A stretch of DNA of 64,000 nt from NCBI GenBank assembly GCA_038211295.1, contig JBBQVS010000006.1, positions 40,898 through 104,897 on the forward strand. The letters are read 5' to 3'. The first letter of the stretch is position 1, and each line of letters opens with the position of its first letter. Under the pieces are notes generated by a model. That model did not search any database, was not told the DNA's origin, and worked only from the letters and a program-made list of their open reading frames with translations. The DNA is from JBBQVS01 sp038211295. Lineage in GTDB: Bacteria; Chloroflexota; Ktedonobacteria; Ktedonobacterales; Ktedonobacteraceae. Below, piece after piece: positions 1 to 8,640 of the stretch. The translations under genes were made by a program, and so were the position numbers.

Positions 1-17
1 TCGTCCGCATCGCCAGT

Positions 18-449
18 TCAGGACTGTACGCGGTCAAAGGGAAAGTGACTATGGAGTGTTGTAACACGAGGAGTCGCGAGTGAGGCCATGAGTGGAAACA
101 GGTACATATCCGCGCTAGAGGAAAGGTGTAAATGTACAATATCGAAATTGTGTTCTTGTATATATTCGACGGACTTATGAAGATGATAATATGCTTTGAG
201 ATGCTCCTGCCAGGGTACACCTGAATCGATAAGTAATTGTGGGAAAAACGATACGAGGTTCGCGGATGTCTTGGCGTCGCCAGGCGCGAAGAGCGTCATG
301 CTGTGACCTTCGGCGACTTGTTCTTCTACGAGATTGGCGATGACACTTCTGTGCCACCATAGTTTTTGGGTGGAATACCTATCCAGGGGGGAGCGATATG
401 TGCAATTTTTATACTTGTCCTTTACTAAAAGCATACACGTAACAGTCAT
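18..449 (-). CDS. N-terminal part of a GT-B glycosyltransferase, probably broken by a stop codon
   Basis: The 143 residues match the N-terminal Rossmann half of family 4-type retaining glycosyltransferases: a lead-in, then GHSMTLFAPGD, FDIVHLHL and TTLHSHFPFDRV. These enzymes use nucleotide sugars on cytoplasmic acceptors and are normally 330-400 residues long, so the C-terminal donor-binding half is missing. The frame stops at a TGA at 18-20, but the bases beyond it continue in the same frame as TGDAD up to the window edge, which is family-like (Trp-Thr-Gly-Asp-Ala-Asp would be expected). A TGG to TGA change or a sequencing error would explain this. The ATG at 449 has only a weak purine stretch upstream. 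The rest of the gene lies outside the window. Confidence 0.6.
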   Translation of the reverse strand: MTVTCMLLVKDKYKNCTYRSPLDRYSTQKLWWHRSVIANLVEEQVAEGHSMTLFAPGDAKTSANLVSFFPQLLIDSGVPWQEHLKAYYHLHKSVEYIQEHNFDIVHLHLSSSADMYLFPLMASLATPRVTTLHSHFPFDRVQS

Positions 450-1027
450 GCAGTACCTTTAACAACTGTTGTAAGCCACTCTATCATAGACACGGATGGA
501 CAAAGAAAAAAGTTTCCTTGCCCTCTCCTGACCAAAAAGCATGGTCTCCAGTGCCACTCATTATGAGTGGACGTTGGAGACCATGCTCAGGACAAGAGAG
601 AGAAGGAGAAGGATGTCTGTTACATCTCGACTTCTCTTCGTCATCAAACCCCATGAGTAGAACGTAGGGGCTTGTCCCTAACTCTTTCGATACAACGGCA
701 CAGGAGTCGAGACATGAATTTATAGAATTTGTGATACCCACTTCAAGGTCTCAGAGTTGTAGAGGCGGCAACGGTCTGAAGCGTGACTGCATTATGGCTA
801 CCTCTACACCATCCCCCCCTGCAACCCGGTATCACAATAGACTACGCTATACACTACAAACTGGATTACTTTCTCTCCAACTGATTTTTACTAATTTCTG
901 CAACTGAGTAGGAGTACCTTACACTATTTATGACAGACCATATTTAGTAAGAAAGAGCATATTTATAGAGTTCCACTTCGGTGGTTGTTTCTCTTGACTT
1001 CTAGCATACAGTATGCAATGATAAGCA
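450..1027. other. Noncoding stretch
   Basis: No convincing gene is seen between the glycosyltransferase fragment and the thioesterase. The open frames here (484-741 and 928-1161, minus) have no domain, no ribosome site and odd composition. One of them runs straight through a strong hairpin at 538-587. I see nothing else clear in the stretch. Confidence 0.5.
538..587. terminator. Long intergenic hairpin
   Basis: Thirteen perfect base pairs (538-550 with 575-587, arm AGCATGGTCTCCA) enclose a second 8-bp stem (554-561 CCACTCAT with 563-570 ATGAGTGG). No T-run follows on either strand. It could end transcription entering from the right or be a small mobile palindromic repeat. Confidence 0.45.
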
Positions 1028-1558
1028 TTATTTGGCGATATCAGGAAGGGGAAATGCACGCTTTTCCATCTGCTCAAATGCAGTACGTAGTGAATGAGGA
1101 ATTGGGTGAGGCCGACCAGTACGGTAGTTACACCAGACCAGTATAGAACGTCCAGAGGCAAAGATGCGTTCGGGTTCCTGTATCTCTCGTATCTGATGCT
1201 CCATCACAAAGCTTGTACGACCAACGCTCGCGACACGCACACCGACCTCCACGCGGTCTGAACGCACAAGAGGCAATTCGTAAGTGCATGTCACCTCTTT
1301 AACAAGGATACCGTATTGACTACCGAGTGGGCCGATCTGAATGCGCGGATTGCGGGGTGATTGCGAAATCCCACTCTCTCCGTGTTGATGTTCTTCTTGC
1401 GAAGGCCATTGCTGTAGCCAGGGATCAAGTCGATCAAAGTAATAGCTTCTTGCTTCTTCATAGTACGTGAAGTAGACTGTATTATTCACATGGGCCAGTG
1501 GGTCAAGATCACGAAAGCGAATATGAATGGGATACCAGCAGGGAAATACTGTACTCAT
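1028..1558 (-). CDS. Hotdog-fold acyl-CoA thioesterase (YbgC/FadM type)
   Basis: The sequence FRDLDPLAHVNNTVYFTYYEEARSY is the signature start of the 4-hydroxybenzoyl-CoA thioesterase/YbgC family, with the Asp (FRDLDP) and HVNN loop that line the active site. These enzymes hydrolyse acyl-CoA thioesters in the cytoplasm. The frame is open upstream to 1633, but the ATG at 1558 starts exactly where the family begins (MSTVFPCWYPIHIRF) and an AGGAG lies about 14 nt before it, so I trimmed the extra 25 residues. At about 176 residues it is slightly longer than usual because of an insertion after residue 45. It appears to be a single gene; its substrate cannot be read from sequence. Confidence 0.8.
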   Translation of the reverse strand: MSTVFPCWYPIHIRFRDLDPLAHVNNTVYFTYYEEARSYYFDRLDPWLQQWPSQEEHQHGESGISQSPRNPRIQIGPLGSQYGILVKEVTCTYELPLVRSDRVEVGVRVASVGRTSFVMEHQIREIQEPERIFASGRSILVWCNYRTGRPHPIPHSLRTAFEQMEKRAFPLPDIAK

Positions 1559-1782
1559 AAACGTTTTATACACTCCTGTTACTACTACTAAATTATTTTG
1601 TTTACATCTTAGCAGAAGAGCGGGATAAGACACAATACTTTAAGAGGAGAGAGAGAAAGCAGCGAAGCTTTGCGGTATATGCACGTTCTATTTTATCTAT
1701 TTGGCCTAGAAAACATAAAAATATACCCTATTGCATTCTATCAAACGTGCTGTACTCAGGGATACAACTAAAGAAGGGCAAG

Positions 1783-2418
1783 ATGGATAAATTTACTCTT
1801 GACAACTCCGATGACGTACAGACGTCGGGTATGGTTTCTATACCGATTGAGGAACTCAGCGATGAGACACTTATTCATGCTATCGCGGGTGGCGCGGTGT
1901 GGGCGATGGAGCCGTTATATCAACGCTACAGTCGCATTCTCTACTCGCTCGCGTACCGCATGGTCTCCGATCACCAGATAGCGGAGGACTTGCTGCAAGA
2001 TGCGTTTCTCGCGGTATGGAAGCGTGCGACTTCGTATTCGGCGCAATCAGGGGCCGTGCGTAGTTGGCTTGTCTCAATCATTCATCACCGCACCATTGAC
2101 TATTTACGCGGTGTCCGACGCCGTTCCGTGTTGAAAGAGGCAACGTGGGAAGAGGTTGACCGCGATGAGCGCACGGCGCAGCCAGACGCGTGGGAGGGCG
2201 CATGGCAATCCATTCAAAGCGATCAGGTACGTGCCGCATTGATGCAGTTACCAACAGAGCAGCGTATGGTGATTGAGCTTGCATATTTTCAAGGGTGGAC
2301 GCATTCTGAAATCGCGGAAGGATGCCAGATACCGCTGGGAACGGTCAAGGCGCGTATGCGGCTCGGTATCACCCGCTTGAAACGCGTCCTTGCTCAAATG
2401 GGGGTGACAGAGTTATAG
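1783..2418 (+). CDS. ECF (RpoE-like) RNA polymerase sigma factor
   Basis: Region 2 is clear (LYQRYSRILYSLAYRMVSDHQIAEDLLQDAFLAVWKRA), followed by the -10 reading helix SWLVSIIHHRTIDYLRGVRRR and region 4 with its helix-turn-helix (LPTEQRMVIELAYFQGWTHSEIAEGCQIPLGTVKARMRLGITRLKR). About 211 residues fits ECF sigma factors, which direct polymerase to stress or envelope regulons. The frame is open to 1747, but the ATG at 1783 has AGAAGG five to seven bases upstream, which fixes the start. No anti-sigma gene follows: the next gene is on the opposite strand after a hairpin. Control must therefore be by another means or by an unlinked partner. Confidence 0.9.
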   Translation: MDKFTLDNSDDVQTSGMVSIPIEELSDETLIHAIAGGAVWAMEPLYQRYSRILYSLAYRMVSDHQIAEDLLQDAFLAVWKRATSYSAQSGAVRSWLVSIIHHRTIDYLRGVRRRSVLKEATWEEVDRDERTAQPDAWEGAWQSIQSDQVRAALMQLPTEQRMVIELAYFQGWTHSEIAEGCQIPLGTVKARMRLGITRLKRVLAQMGVTEL

Positions 2419-2449
2419 AGCCGTCCGCACGTTTTGTCGCGACGGCTCT
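2417..2449. terminator. Hairpin between convergent genes
   Basis: A 9-bp perfect stem (2417-2425 AGAGCCGTC with 2441-2449 GACGGCTCT) begins at the stop codon of the sigma factor and faces the end of the copper chaperone gene. It lacks a T-run on either side and probably serves both genes. Confidence 0.5.
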
Positions 2450-2473
2450 GTTCAAAAAGCAAAGCAACGGATT

Positions 2474-2701
2474 CTAGGAAAGCTGTTTTGCTACGGTGTA
2501 CCCTTCTTCATCCAGCGTGCTCTCGATTTCGTGCATCGAAATGAGATCGGGGTTGTACCGCACATGCACGGTCTTCGTTGGAATGTCCGTTGTGACATGC
2601 TCAACACCAGACACTCTGCCTAAAGACGTGTTAATTGTTTTTACACAATGCTCGCAACTCACATCGGGAACCGAAAGCACTACATCTTGTACTGATGCCA
2701 T
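2474..2701 (-). CDS. Heavy-metal-associated (HMA) copper chaperone, CopZ-like
   Basis: This 75-residue protein is a single ferredoxin-like HMA domain with the metal site VSCEHC (CxxC) at residues 15-20 and the family ending DEEGYTVA. Such proteins carry Cu(I) to P-type ATPases or to a repressor in the cytoplasm. The ATG at 2701 has AGGAG seven bases upstream. It stands alone: no copper ATPase is in the window. The promoter at 2756-2785 holds a GC-rich CsoR-like operator between its -35 and -10 boxes, so copper induction is likely. Confidence 0.85.
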   Translation of the reverse strand: MASVQDVVLSVPDVSCEHCVKTINTSLGRVSGVEHVTTDIPTKTVHVRYNPDLISMHEIESTLDEEGYTVAKQLS

Positions 2702-2755
2702 GAGAATACTCCTTTTGTCCTATCCGCCTGTACACAACACGAGGCGACACTCTTC

Positions 2756-2785
2756 ACTATAGCATACCCCCCTGGGGTGGGTCAA
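2756..2785 (-). promoter_or_regulatory. Copper-responsive promoter with CsoR-like operator
   Basis: On the minus strand, TTGACC (2780-2785) and TATAGT (2756-2761) are separated by 18 bases. The spacer is an inverted GC-rich tract (plus strand ATACCCCCCTGGGGTGGG, 2764-2781). Its form matches CsoR/RicR-family operators: C-run, short centre, G-run flanked by AT. Binding there would block polymerase. It drives the HMA chaperone 55 bases downstream. Confidence 0.6.
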
Positions 2786-2971
2786 GTCAAGCAAGAAAAG
2801 AGAAACGTTTAGCAAGTGGACGGCCCTTGCCTATGAGGAATGCGCTAGGATAGTAGAGACAGAGTGGTTATGTGTCTTGCCATGCTCTTCCTGACCAGTG
2901 TGTCGGTCATGTTTTGTTGCTTTCTGTACACAAACTATGCTACCATCGCCTCGAAGACTCTAACTCTACAT

Positions 2972-5725
2972 ATGGTAAGGGGAAACACCATCTTGACGCA
3001 ATCAACTCCGGCAAAGCAACAGCTTACGACCTGTCCACAGTGTGACAATGTTGTACGTGTTGACGCTGATTTTTGTAATATTTGTGGGGAACAGCTTCGT
3101 TCAATGACGAACAAAACGCGTCCGAATCAATTTCCACAGGGACGCGGCACCCGTATGCAGCACAACGACGAGGATGAATATGATGATGATGACGAAACAT
3201 CCTCAGTACAAACCATGAATACGCATTCTTTTCCCATTTCGTCCGCACCAACCGAAATATTGAATGTATTACACCATTTGCACGACCAATTTTCACAAAT
3301 GGAGGCGTATTTCCCCGCTAACCTGCCTGACAAGTCGCAAAAACTGACCGCGTGGAAGAAGCAGATTCAACGTGCGCTTGCCTGCGCGAACCTCTTCGAG
3401 CGGCCACAATTGCAGCATATAGAACCATCTCAGACGCTCAAGTTACGGCAGTATCTCGCTGAAGCAACACATGCGCTCGACTTCACGCGCGAATATACAG
3501 TCAAGCTGATTGGTCACACGGGTGCCGGCAAGAGTACGTTACTCGCAGCTCTGGTAGGACGTGATATCTTTCCACGACTCGCGGGTGGTGCTGTTACAGG
3601 TGTTTGTACACGCGTTCGTCTGTGTCGCGAGACGGAAGTAGAAGAGATGCGCGTCCGCTTTATGACGCGTTCGACGTTCGATGAGACATTGAAGCGTACT
3701 CAGCAAAGCATCCAGAACTCGACCAATCCTAAACTGCGCGAGTCGCTCGCGACAGAATTATCGCTTCTACTCAAAGCAAGCGAGGCTTTTGGTGAGCAGT
3801 ATCTTAAAGAGAACGAACCACACGTTGAGGTCATTCCATGCGAACGTTGGAAGGCGGAGAGCCGCCGCTACATTGAGGAGCCGACGCGTGATAGCCAGGA
3901 GCCGCGCGTGATTCGACTGATAGAATATGTCGAGTATAGTGTTCACGCGGGAAATCGTGCGTTACTTCCATCGGGAAGTATTTTTGTCGATCTCCCCGGC
4001 GGTGCTGCGGGTCAGGTACGTCATGATACAATTTTACGCGAAGAATTGAACACTGTTGATGCTGTTATTCTTGTGGTGGGCAATAATCGTTTTGGTGACG
4101 ATGATCGCACCGAACGCGTTTTCGAGAGTGTGCGTCGTCGTCTCGTTCAGGGTCGTGCGCCAGAAGTTGCGGCGCGTATGGTGTTTCTCGCGGTTACACA
4201 CTGGGATGAAATCAACTCTACCGCCAGTGCCGAGAAGGCGTCAGGTAGTCTGCGCTCACTGCTACGCGCATTGCCCGCGAACTATAGCAGCTATCACCAT
4301 CACGGACTCAGCAATACCTCTTTCTTTTATCAGCTTCGTGGCCTAGACGCGCTATTGGCAACGCTTGGCATTGAGCAGCAAAAACTGGACGAGGATCGTG
4401 TTCAGGAGGGCCGGGAATATGCGGGACGGATTCTAAGCGTCTATCCAGAACTCTTAGAACTCGATTCGACACTCCCGCCAATAGCAACGGCACAGGAATT
4501 CCAAAAAGTTACGCTCAAACAACATGAAACGATGCTACGCTTTAGTGGCTTGCCCGAACTAACGCAAGACTTACAAGTGTTTCTCACGGCGAGCCGTTAT
4601 GAGGTACAACTACGTCAAGCAGAAACACAACTCGCGATGGCACTACAACAATTAGAAGATCTCTGCTGGGACAACTTGAATACCTCTGGTGTGCATAGCC
4701 ACGACCTGCAAGAATTGCAACAGGAGATGTACGCACGTAAGAGCAAACGTGGGGCGACCCGCTTCGAGCAGTTGCAGAAGCGCACCAACGAGATGCACAC
4801 GGCGTGGGGGGAGGCTCTCAAAGAGTTCGATACAGTGATTCGGACGGAGGATAACGCGTTCCGCAAGGCATTACAGAACGCGCACGAACGCGCCTCGCGT
4901 CGCATCAAAATCCGTATTATGCAGGGTAACTTTGATCATTTTATCAAGGTCAGTAACAACACACAGGTCGATTCACCCGCAATGGAGATTGGCAAGCGTT
5001 GGGTTGATATCGACGGGTGGGGTTTGATTAAAGAACTGCGCGTCAGCTTTAGTGCGGCTCTGGAACGCGAACTCAACGAGCCGGCCCGCACACTTGTGGA
5101 AGCCTTTCTCATCCCGATTGCTTACAAAGAAGAGATTGACGGTTCGCTTGATATCACCCGTGTTGCGCTGGGCGAATTTGGAGGCGAACTAGACGAGATT
5201 CAGAAGTCCTACAACAAGCTCAAACGCAGCATTCGAGAGAAGGCGCGTGACATCTGCCTCTACGTGACGATGGGGGAACTACTTAATGAAGAAAAGTATG
5301 CACCAACGAAAGATAATGCGGAGGTGAGTGCGCTCTACCGACTCATCACAGCGCAAGGAAAATCGGAAGATATTGTGCAGCAGGCACGGCTCTTAATGGT
5401 GCCAATTCTTGATGTAATCTGTGGTGGTCTGGCCCAGAGTACCGAGCATCGTATCGCGCACCTGTTCCGCTATGATCTGGACAAATTAGAGGTACGGCAA
5501 ACATTCGACGGGGACCGCCTGGACACGCCGCCGTTGAGTGTGCCGGGTGTCTTTGCCGACCTAGTCAATAGTTTATATAGCTTGCTCACGGAACGTGTGC
5601 TTACTTCCGACACATTACGGCAGCAACTCGACACACTTCAAGCACAGCGGGAGGCAAGCGTTGACCGCTGGGTAGAGATATTACGCGATACAGAGAGACT
5701 TAGAACGGTGCATCGACAGGACTAG
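2972..5725 (+). CDS. Dynamin-like large GTPase with N-terminal zinc ribbon
   Basis: Numbered from the ATG at 2972, a zinc ribbon (CPQC 21-24, CNIC 35-38) is followed by an acidic linker (DEDEYDDDDE) and a GTPase domain: P-loop GHTGAGKST (181-189), switch DLPGG (340-344) and G4 motif THWD (409-412). A long helical region of about 450 residues follows, as in dynamin-superfamily or Septin/EHD-like bacterial GTPases that remodel membranes. No transmembrane helix is seen after this start. The frame is open to a GTG at 2864, which would add a hydrophobic stretch without a ribosome site. A TTG at 2993 has AAGGGG ten bases upstream and may be the true start. It is a single gene with unknown partners. 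Confidence 0.75.
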   Translation: MVRGNTILTQSTPAKQQLTTCPQCDNVVRVDADFCNICGEQLRSMTNKTRPNQFPQGRGTRMQHNDEDEYDDDDETSSVQTMNTHSFPISSAPTEILNVLHHLHDQFSQMEAYFPANLPDKSQKLTAWKKQIQRALACANLFERPQLQHIEPSQTLKLRQYLAEATHALDFTREYTVKLIGHTGAGKSTLLAALVGRDIFPRLAGGAVTGVCTRVRLCRETEVEEMRVRFMTRSTFDETLKRTQQSIQNSTNPKLRESLATELSLLLKASEAFGEQYLKENEPHVEVIPCERWKAESRRYIEEPTRDSQEPRVIRLIEYVEYSVHAGNRALLPSGSIFVDLPGGAAGQVRHDTILREELNTVDAVILVVGNNRFGDDDRTERVFESVRRRLVQGRAPEVAARMVFLAVTHWDEINSTASAEKASGSLRSLLRALPANYSSYHHHGLSNTSFFYQLRGLDALLATLGIEQQKLDEDRVQEGREYAGRILSVYPELLELDSTLPPIATAQEFQKVTLKQHETMLRFSGLPELTQDLQVFLTASRYEVQLRQAETQLAMALQQLEDLCWDNLNTSGVHSHDLQELQQEMYARKSKRGATRFEQLQKRTNEMHTAWGEALKEFDTVIRTEDNAFRKALQNAHERASRRIKIRIMQGNFDHFIKVSNNTQVDSPAMEIGKRWVDIDGWGLIKELRVSFSAALERELNEPARTLVEAFLIPIAYKEEIDGSLDITRVALGEFGGELDEIQKSYNKLKRSIREKARDICLYVTMGELLNEEKYAPTKDNAEVSALYRLITAQGKSEDIVQQARLLMVPILDVICGGLAQSTEHRIAHLFRYDLDKLEVRQTFDGDRLDTPPLSVPGVFADLVNSLYSLLTERVLTSDTLRQQLDTLQAQREASVDRWVEILRDTERLRTVHRQD

Positions 5726-5820
5726 CGGCGTGGTTGAGAGCATGGAGGGGACAAGCCATCACCATGCTCTTAACTGTACTGATGCACACAATATTTGGTG
5801 GGAGAAGAGCAGGCAAAAAA

Positions 5821-5855
5821 GCAGAGGGAGAACCCGAGATAGGCTCTCCCTCTGC
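5821..5855. terminator. Terminator-like hairpin after the GTPase gene
   Basis: Eleven perfect pairs (5821-5831 GCAGAGGGAGA with 5845-5855). A run of six A lies just before it, so it has a T-run when read on the minus strand. On the plus strand the right arm itself is pyrimidine-rich. Confidence 0.5.
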
Positions 5856-5880
5856 TTGCCCCCAGAAGCGTAACCAGTGT

Positions 5881-5920
5881 CTACTACAAAAATATCTCCC
5901 CCAAGATATTCTTGTAGTAG
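5881..5920. terminator. Second hairpin, AT-rich
   Basis: CTACTACAA (5881-5889) pairs with TTGTAGTAG (5912-5920), and inside it AATATCT pairs with AGATATT around a short C-rich loop. It lies 25 bases after the previous hairpin, suggesting a double terminator. Confidence 0.45.
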
Positions 5921-6109
5921 AGACCAGTCCAGAGAGCTAGTGCGTTACTTTGCCAGTAAAGCGACTATTCTCTGCCTATAACGTATGGAACAATCCAGAT
6001 ATATCCATGATTGCCACCAGGCGTTACAAGCTGGCTCCCCCGCGAACCAAGCGGTAGGCATCCCTTACCATATGTTGCGTTTACGGTTGAACATTCCCCC
6101 CAGAACGTT

Positions 6110-6138
6110 TTCCCCACGCAACATTCATTCCCCACGCA
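6110..6138. repeat. Paired direct repeats upstream of the GH31 promoter
   Basis: TTCCCCACGCA occurs at 6110-6120 and again at 6128-6138, 18 bases apart start to start and about 30 bases upstream of the -35 box. Repeats in that position often bind an activator. A looser copy (ACATTCCCCCC) sits just upstream. Confidence 0.35.
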
Positions 6139-6168
6139 TATAATAGCTGATGAGGTGGGAAGATAAGG

Positions 6169-6198
6169 TTGGCGTTGTGTTAAGATACTATGTATATT
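6169..6198 (+). promoter_or_regulatory. Sigma-70 promoter of the alpha-glucosidase gene
   Basis: TTGGCG (6169-6174), an 18-base spacer and TATATT (6193-6198). The predicted transcript begins in the leader hairpin region (6200-6229, GCGG...TTGTAGTT paired with AACTACA...CCGC). Confidence 0.45.
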
Positions 6199-6259
6199 CG
6201 CGGGTTGTAGTTAAGAAAACTACATCCGCAATTACACGGTAGAAAGTGGGTCTTTGTTA

Positions 6260-8581
6260 ATGTTTACAACGGTCACACAACCACGCTTTATACAAACATT
6301 GGGACAAGAATCGCTCTGGGACATGGGGAGCGATAGCCAGAGCGGCTTGCTTACGGCAACACTGCTGGGTGGGGAAATTGTGCGTGTGCGTTTCCAGCGT
6401 TCCCGCCAGCTCGACGAGAAACGCTATGCTTTGCCTGACAACGCACGGGGAACGTTGCCCTATCACTCCTGGATTGTTACAGCAGGCGACGAAACGTGGA
6501 ACGCAACGGGCGATAATACGGAAACACAGAACACTCTCGCACATTATGTACAAGGTTTCGCATATTCGGATACAACACTTCGCCTTACTCTTCCTCTAAC
6601 ACCCGATGAGCGTATCTTTGGCATGGGTGAACGCACAGGGAGTATGAACAAACGTGGACAGGCATTTCCTATCTGGAATATTGATCCGCCTGAAAAGCAC
6701 GATGATGCGACACCGACAATGTATACCTCTATCCCGTTCTATACCAGCTTCAGGCAGGACACGGGCAGAGCATACGGCATTTTCGTTGACACGACGGAGC
6801 GTGTCGAAATGGACATGGGGAAGACTTCTCCACATGAGGCCTCAATTACTGTCGAGAATGACTTCATAGTGGTGTACTTTTTAACCGGCCCTACCCCTGC
6901 GAAGGTTTTGCAACAATATACCGCCCTCACTGGACATATGCCGTTGCCGGCACGTTGGACCCTGGGTCATCATCAGTGCCGTTGGAGTTACACCACGCAA
7001 CAGCAAGTGCTCGACATTGCCGCGAAGATGCGTGAGCGTAGGCATCCCAACGACGCGATCTGGCTCGACATCGACTATATGGATGGCTTCCGCAATTTTA
7101 CCTGGGATAGCAAGAACTTTCCACAGCCTGAACAGATGGCAGCTACATTACACGAGCAACACACACATCTGGTAGCAATTCTTGACCCAGGCACAAAGAT
7201 TGACGAGCAGTATTTTATTTATCGGCAGGGAATGCAGGAGTCCGCGTTTTGTAGCTACGATATGGGCAAAGTTTTTGCAGGAAGTGCCTGGCCTGGCCCT
7301 TCGGTGTTTCCCGACTTTTCGCAGAGTCGGGTACGTCTCTGGTGGGGCAATTTCTACAAAGGTCTGCTCGCGCAGGGCGTTGATGCGATCTGGAACGACA
7401 TGAACGAGCCGGCCCTTACAAACTTCTTTTCCAAGCAGTCAGAGGGCGAAGAAAGTCTGCATGGCAAAACAATGGATGTTGCGGTCTTACATCAAAGTGG
7501 GGGTACAGACAGCACAGGGCCGGATGGGCCGCCTATCTTGCACAAGTTTTTCCATAATGCCTATGGTATGGAAATGGCTCGTGCAACCTATGAAAGCCTA
7601 CTACGCGAACGACCTGACACACGGCCTTTTGTATTGACACGTTCAGGTACAGCAGGCATTCAACGCTATTCAGCCGTCTGGACTGGCGATAACGTAAGCC
7701 GATGGCAAGATATATCGCTGGCCCTACGTATGTGCCTCAACCTGAGCGTGAGTGGCGTACCTTTTGTTGGCGCGGATATCGGTGGCTTCTGGGAAGCTAC
7801 AAATGGTGAGCTACTGGTTCGCTTCGCACAACTCGGTGCCTTCTTGCCCTTCTGCCGCAACCATAACGCCCTGAACAATCCCGATCAAGAACCCTGGGCC
7901 TTTGGGGAAACATACGAAAACGCCTACCGCAAGGCAATCGAGACGCGTTATCAGTTGCTTCCTTACCTGTACACATTGTTTCAGGAAGCCGCTACCAGTG
8001 GCGCACCAATCATACGGCCCCTCTACTACCAGTATCCGCAGGACGAACAGGCGTGCGAAACAGAGTCGGCATTGCTCATTGGTGATACGCTGCTCTCCGC
8101 TCCGATCACGCAGCCCGGTGAAACACAGAGTAGCGTTTATTTACCCGCAGGCCCCTGGTTCGGCTACTGGGATGGCACCGAATATCCCGGTGGAGCGGTA
8201 AGCGATATTCCTACACCGCTTGACCGTTGGCCTTTTCTGGTGCGTGCAAACAGCATTTTGCCGAGTGGCCCAATCTTGCAATACGCTGACGAACCGTCGG
8301 ACGCGCCATTGACCTTTACCTGCTACATGGCAATCGATGGACTCGCAAATTATACGCTTTATGAGGATGACGGCTCAACGCAGGCATATCGCAATGGAGC
8401 ATTCGCGCATACATCGATTAGCTGTCGTGTTGATCGTGAGACAACAACTGTCCGCATTGACGAACAGCATACTGGCTATAAGCCGCGCTGGAAAACATAC
8501 ATGGTAGAGGTGCGCGTCGGTGGGCGCGTTCTACAGCAACAGGTAGCGACGGGACAGGGAAGTGTGACGATACATCTATAG
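6260..8581 (+). CDS. Glycoside hydrolase family 31 alpha-glucosidase
   Basis: This 773-residue enzyme shows the GH31 landmarks in order: N-terminal beta-sandwich, FGMGERTGSMNKRG, LDIDYMDGFRNFTWD, the nucleophile motif WNDMNEP (Asp about 380), TRSGTAGIQRYSAVWTGDN (acid/base Asp) and the C-terminal beta domains ending YEDDGST. It hydrolyses terminal alpha-glucosidic or alpha-xylosidic bonds with retention. There is no signal peptide, so it should act in the cytoplasm on imported oligosaccharides. A TTG at 6254 also fits, but the ATG at 6260 is the normal choice; the ribosome site is weak (AAAGTGGG). It has its own promoter and a strong terminator hairpin. Confidence 0.92.
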   Translation: MFTTVTQPRFIQTLGQESLWDMGSDSQSGLLTATLLGGEIVRVRFQRSRQLDEKRYALPDNARGTLPYHSWIVTAGDETWNATGDNTETQNTLAHYVQGFAYSDTTLRLTLPLTPDERIFGMGERTGSMNKRGQAFPIWNIDPPEKHDDATPTMYTSIPFYTSFRQDTGRAYGIFVDTTERVEMDMGKTSPHEASITVENDFIVVYFLTGPTPAKVLQQYTALTGHMPLPARWTLGHHQCRWSYTTQQQVLDIAAKMRERRHPNDAIWLDIDYMDGFRNFTWDSKNFPQPEQMAATLHEQHTHLVAILDPGTKIDEQYFIYRQGMQESAFCSYDMGKVFAGSAWPGPSVFPDFSQSRVRLWWGNFYKGLLAQGVDAIWNDMNEPALTNFFSKQSEGEESLHGKTMDVAVLHQSGGTDSTGPDGPPILHKFFHNAYGMEMARATYESLLRERPDTRPFVLTRSGTAGIQRYSAVWTGDNVSRWQDISLALRMCLNLSVSGVPFVGADIGGFWEATNGELLVRFAQLGAFLPFCRNHNALNNPDQEPWAFGETYENAYRKAIETRYQLLPYLYTLFQEAATSGAPIIRPLYYQYPQDEQACETESALLIGDTLLSAPITQPGETQSSVYLPAGPWFGYWDGTEYPGGAVSDIPTPLDRWPFLVRANSILPSGPILQYADEPSDAPLTFTCYMAIDGLANYTLYEDDGSTQAYRNGAFAHTSISCRVDRETTTVRIDEQHTGYKPRWKTYMVEVRVGGRVLQQQVATGQGSVTIHL

Positions 8582-8585
8582 CGAC

Positions 8586-8625
8586 AAAGCGAGCAGAGTA
8601 TCCATGTGAGTACTCTGCTCGCTTT
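8586..8625. terminator. Bidirectional terminator hairpin
   Basis: Fifteen perfect base pairs (8586-8600 with 8611-8625; arm AAAGCGAGCAGAGTA) with a 10-base loop, between the convergent GH31 gene and the small membrane protein gene. Confidence 0.75.
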
Positions 8626-8640
8626 CTGGTAATGGTGGGC

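Larger units (their letters stand above)
5726..6259. other. Intergenic region with hairpins, direct repeats and a promoter
   Basis: No credible gene; the 68-codon frame at 5734-5940 consists largely of hairpin sequence. The stretch holds two hairpins (5821-5855, 5881-5920), a pair of 11-bp direct repeats (6110-6138), a promoter (6169-6198) and a leader hairpin (6200-6229) before the GH31 gene. Confidence 0.6.

Noticed and set aside
1..449. TGA read as tryptophan (alternative code)
   Set aside because: Other genes in the window end normally at TGA, for example cofC, the PIG-L gene and the sugar permeases.
484..741. 85-codon minus frame
   Set aside because: It runs through the 538-587 hairpin, has no domain, and no ribosome site.
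928..1161. 77-codon minus frame overlapping the thioesterase
   Set aside because: Overlaps a well-supported gene in another frame and resembles nothing.
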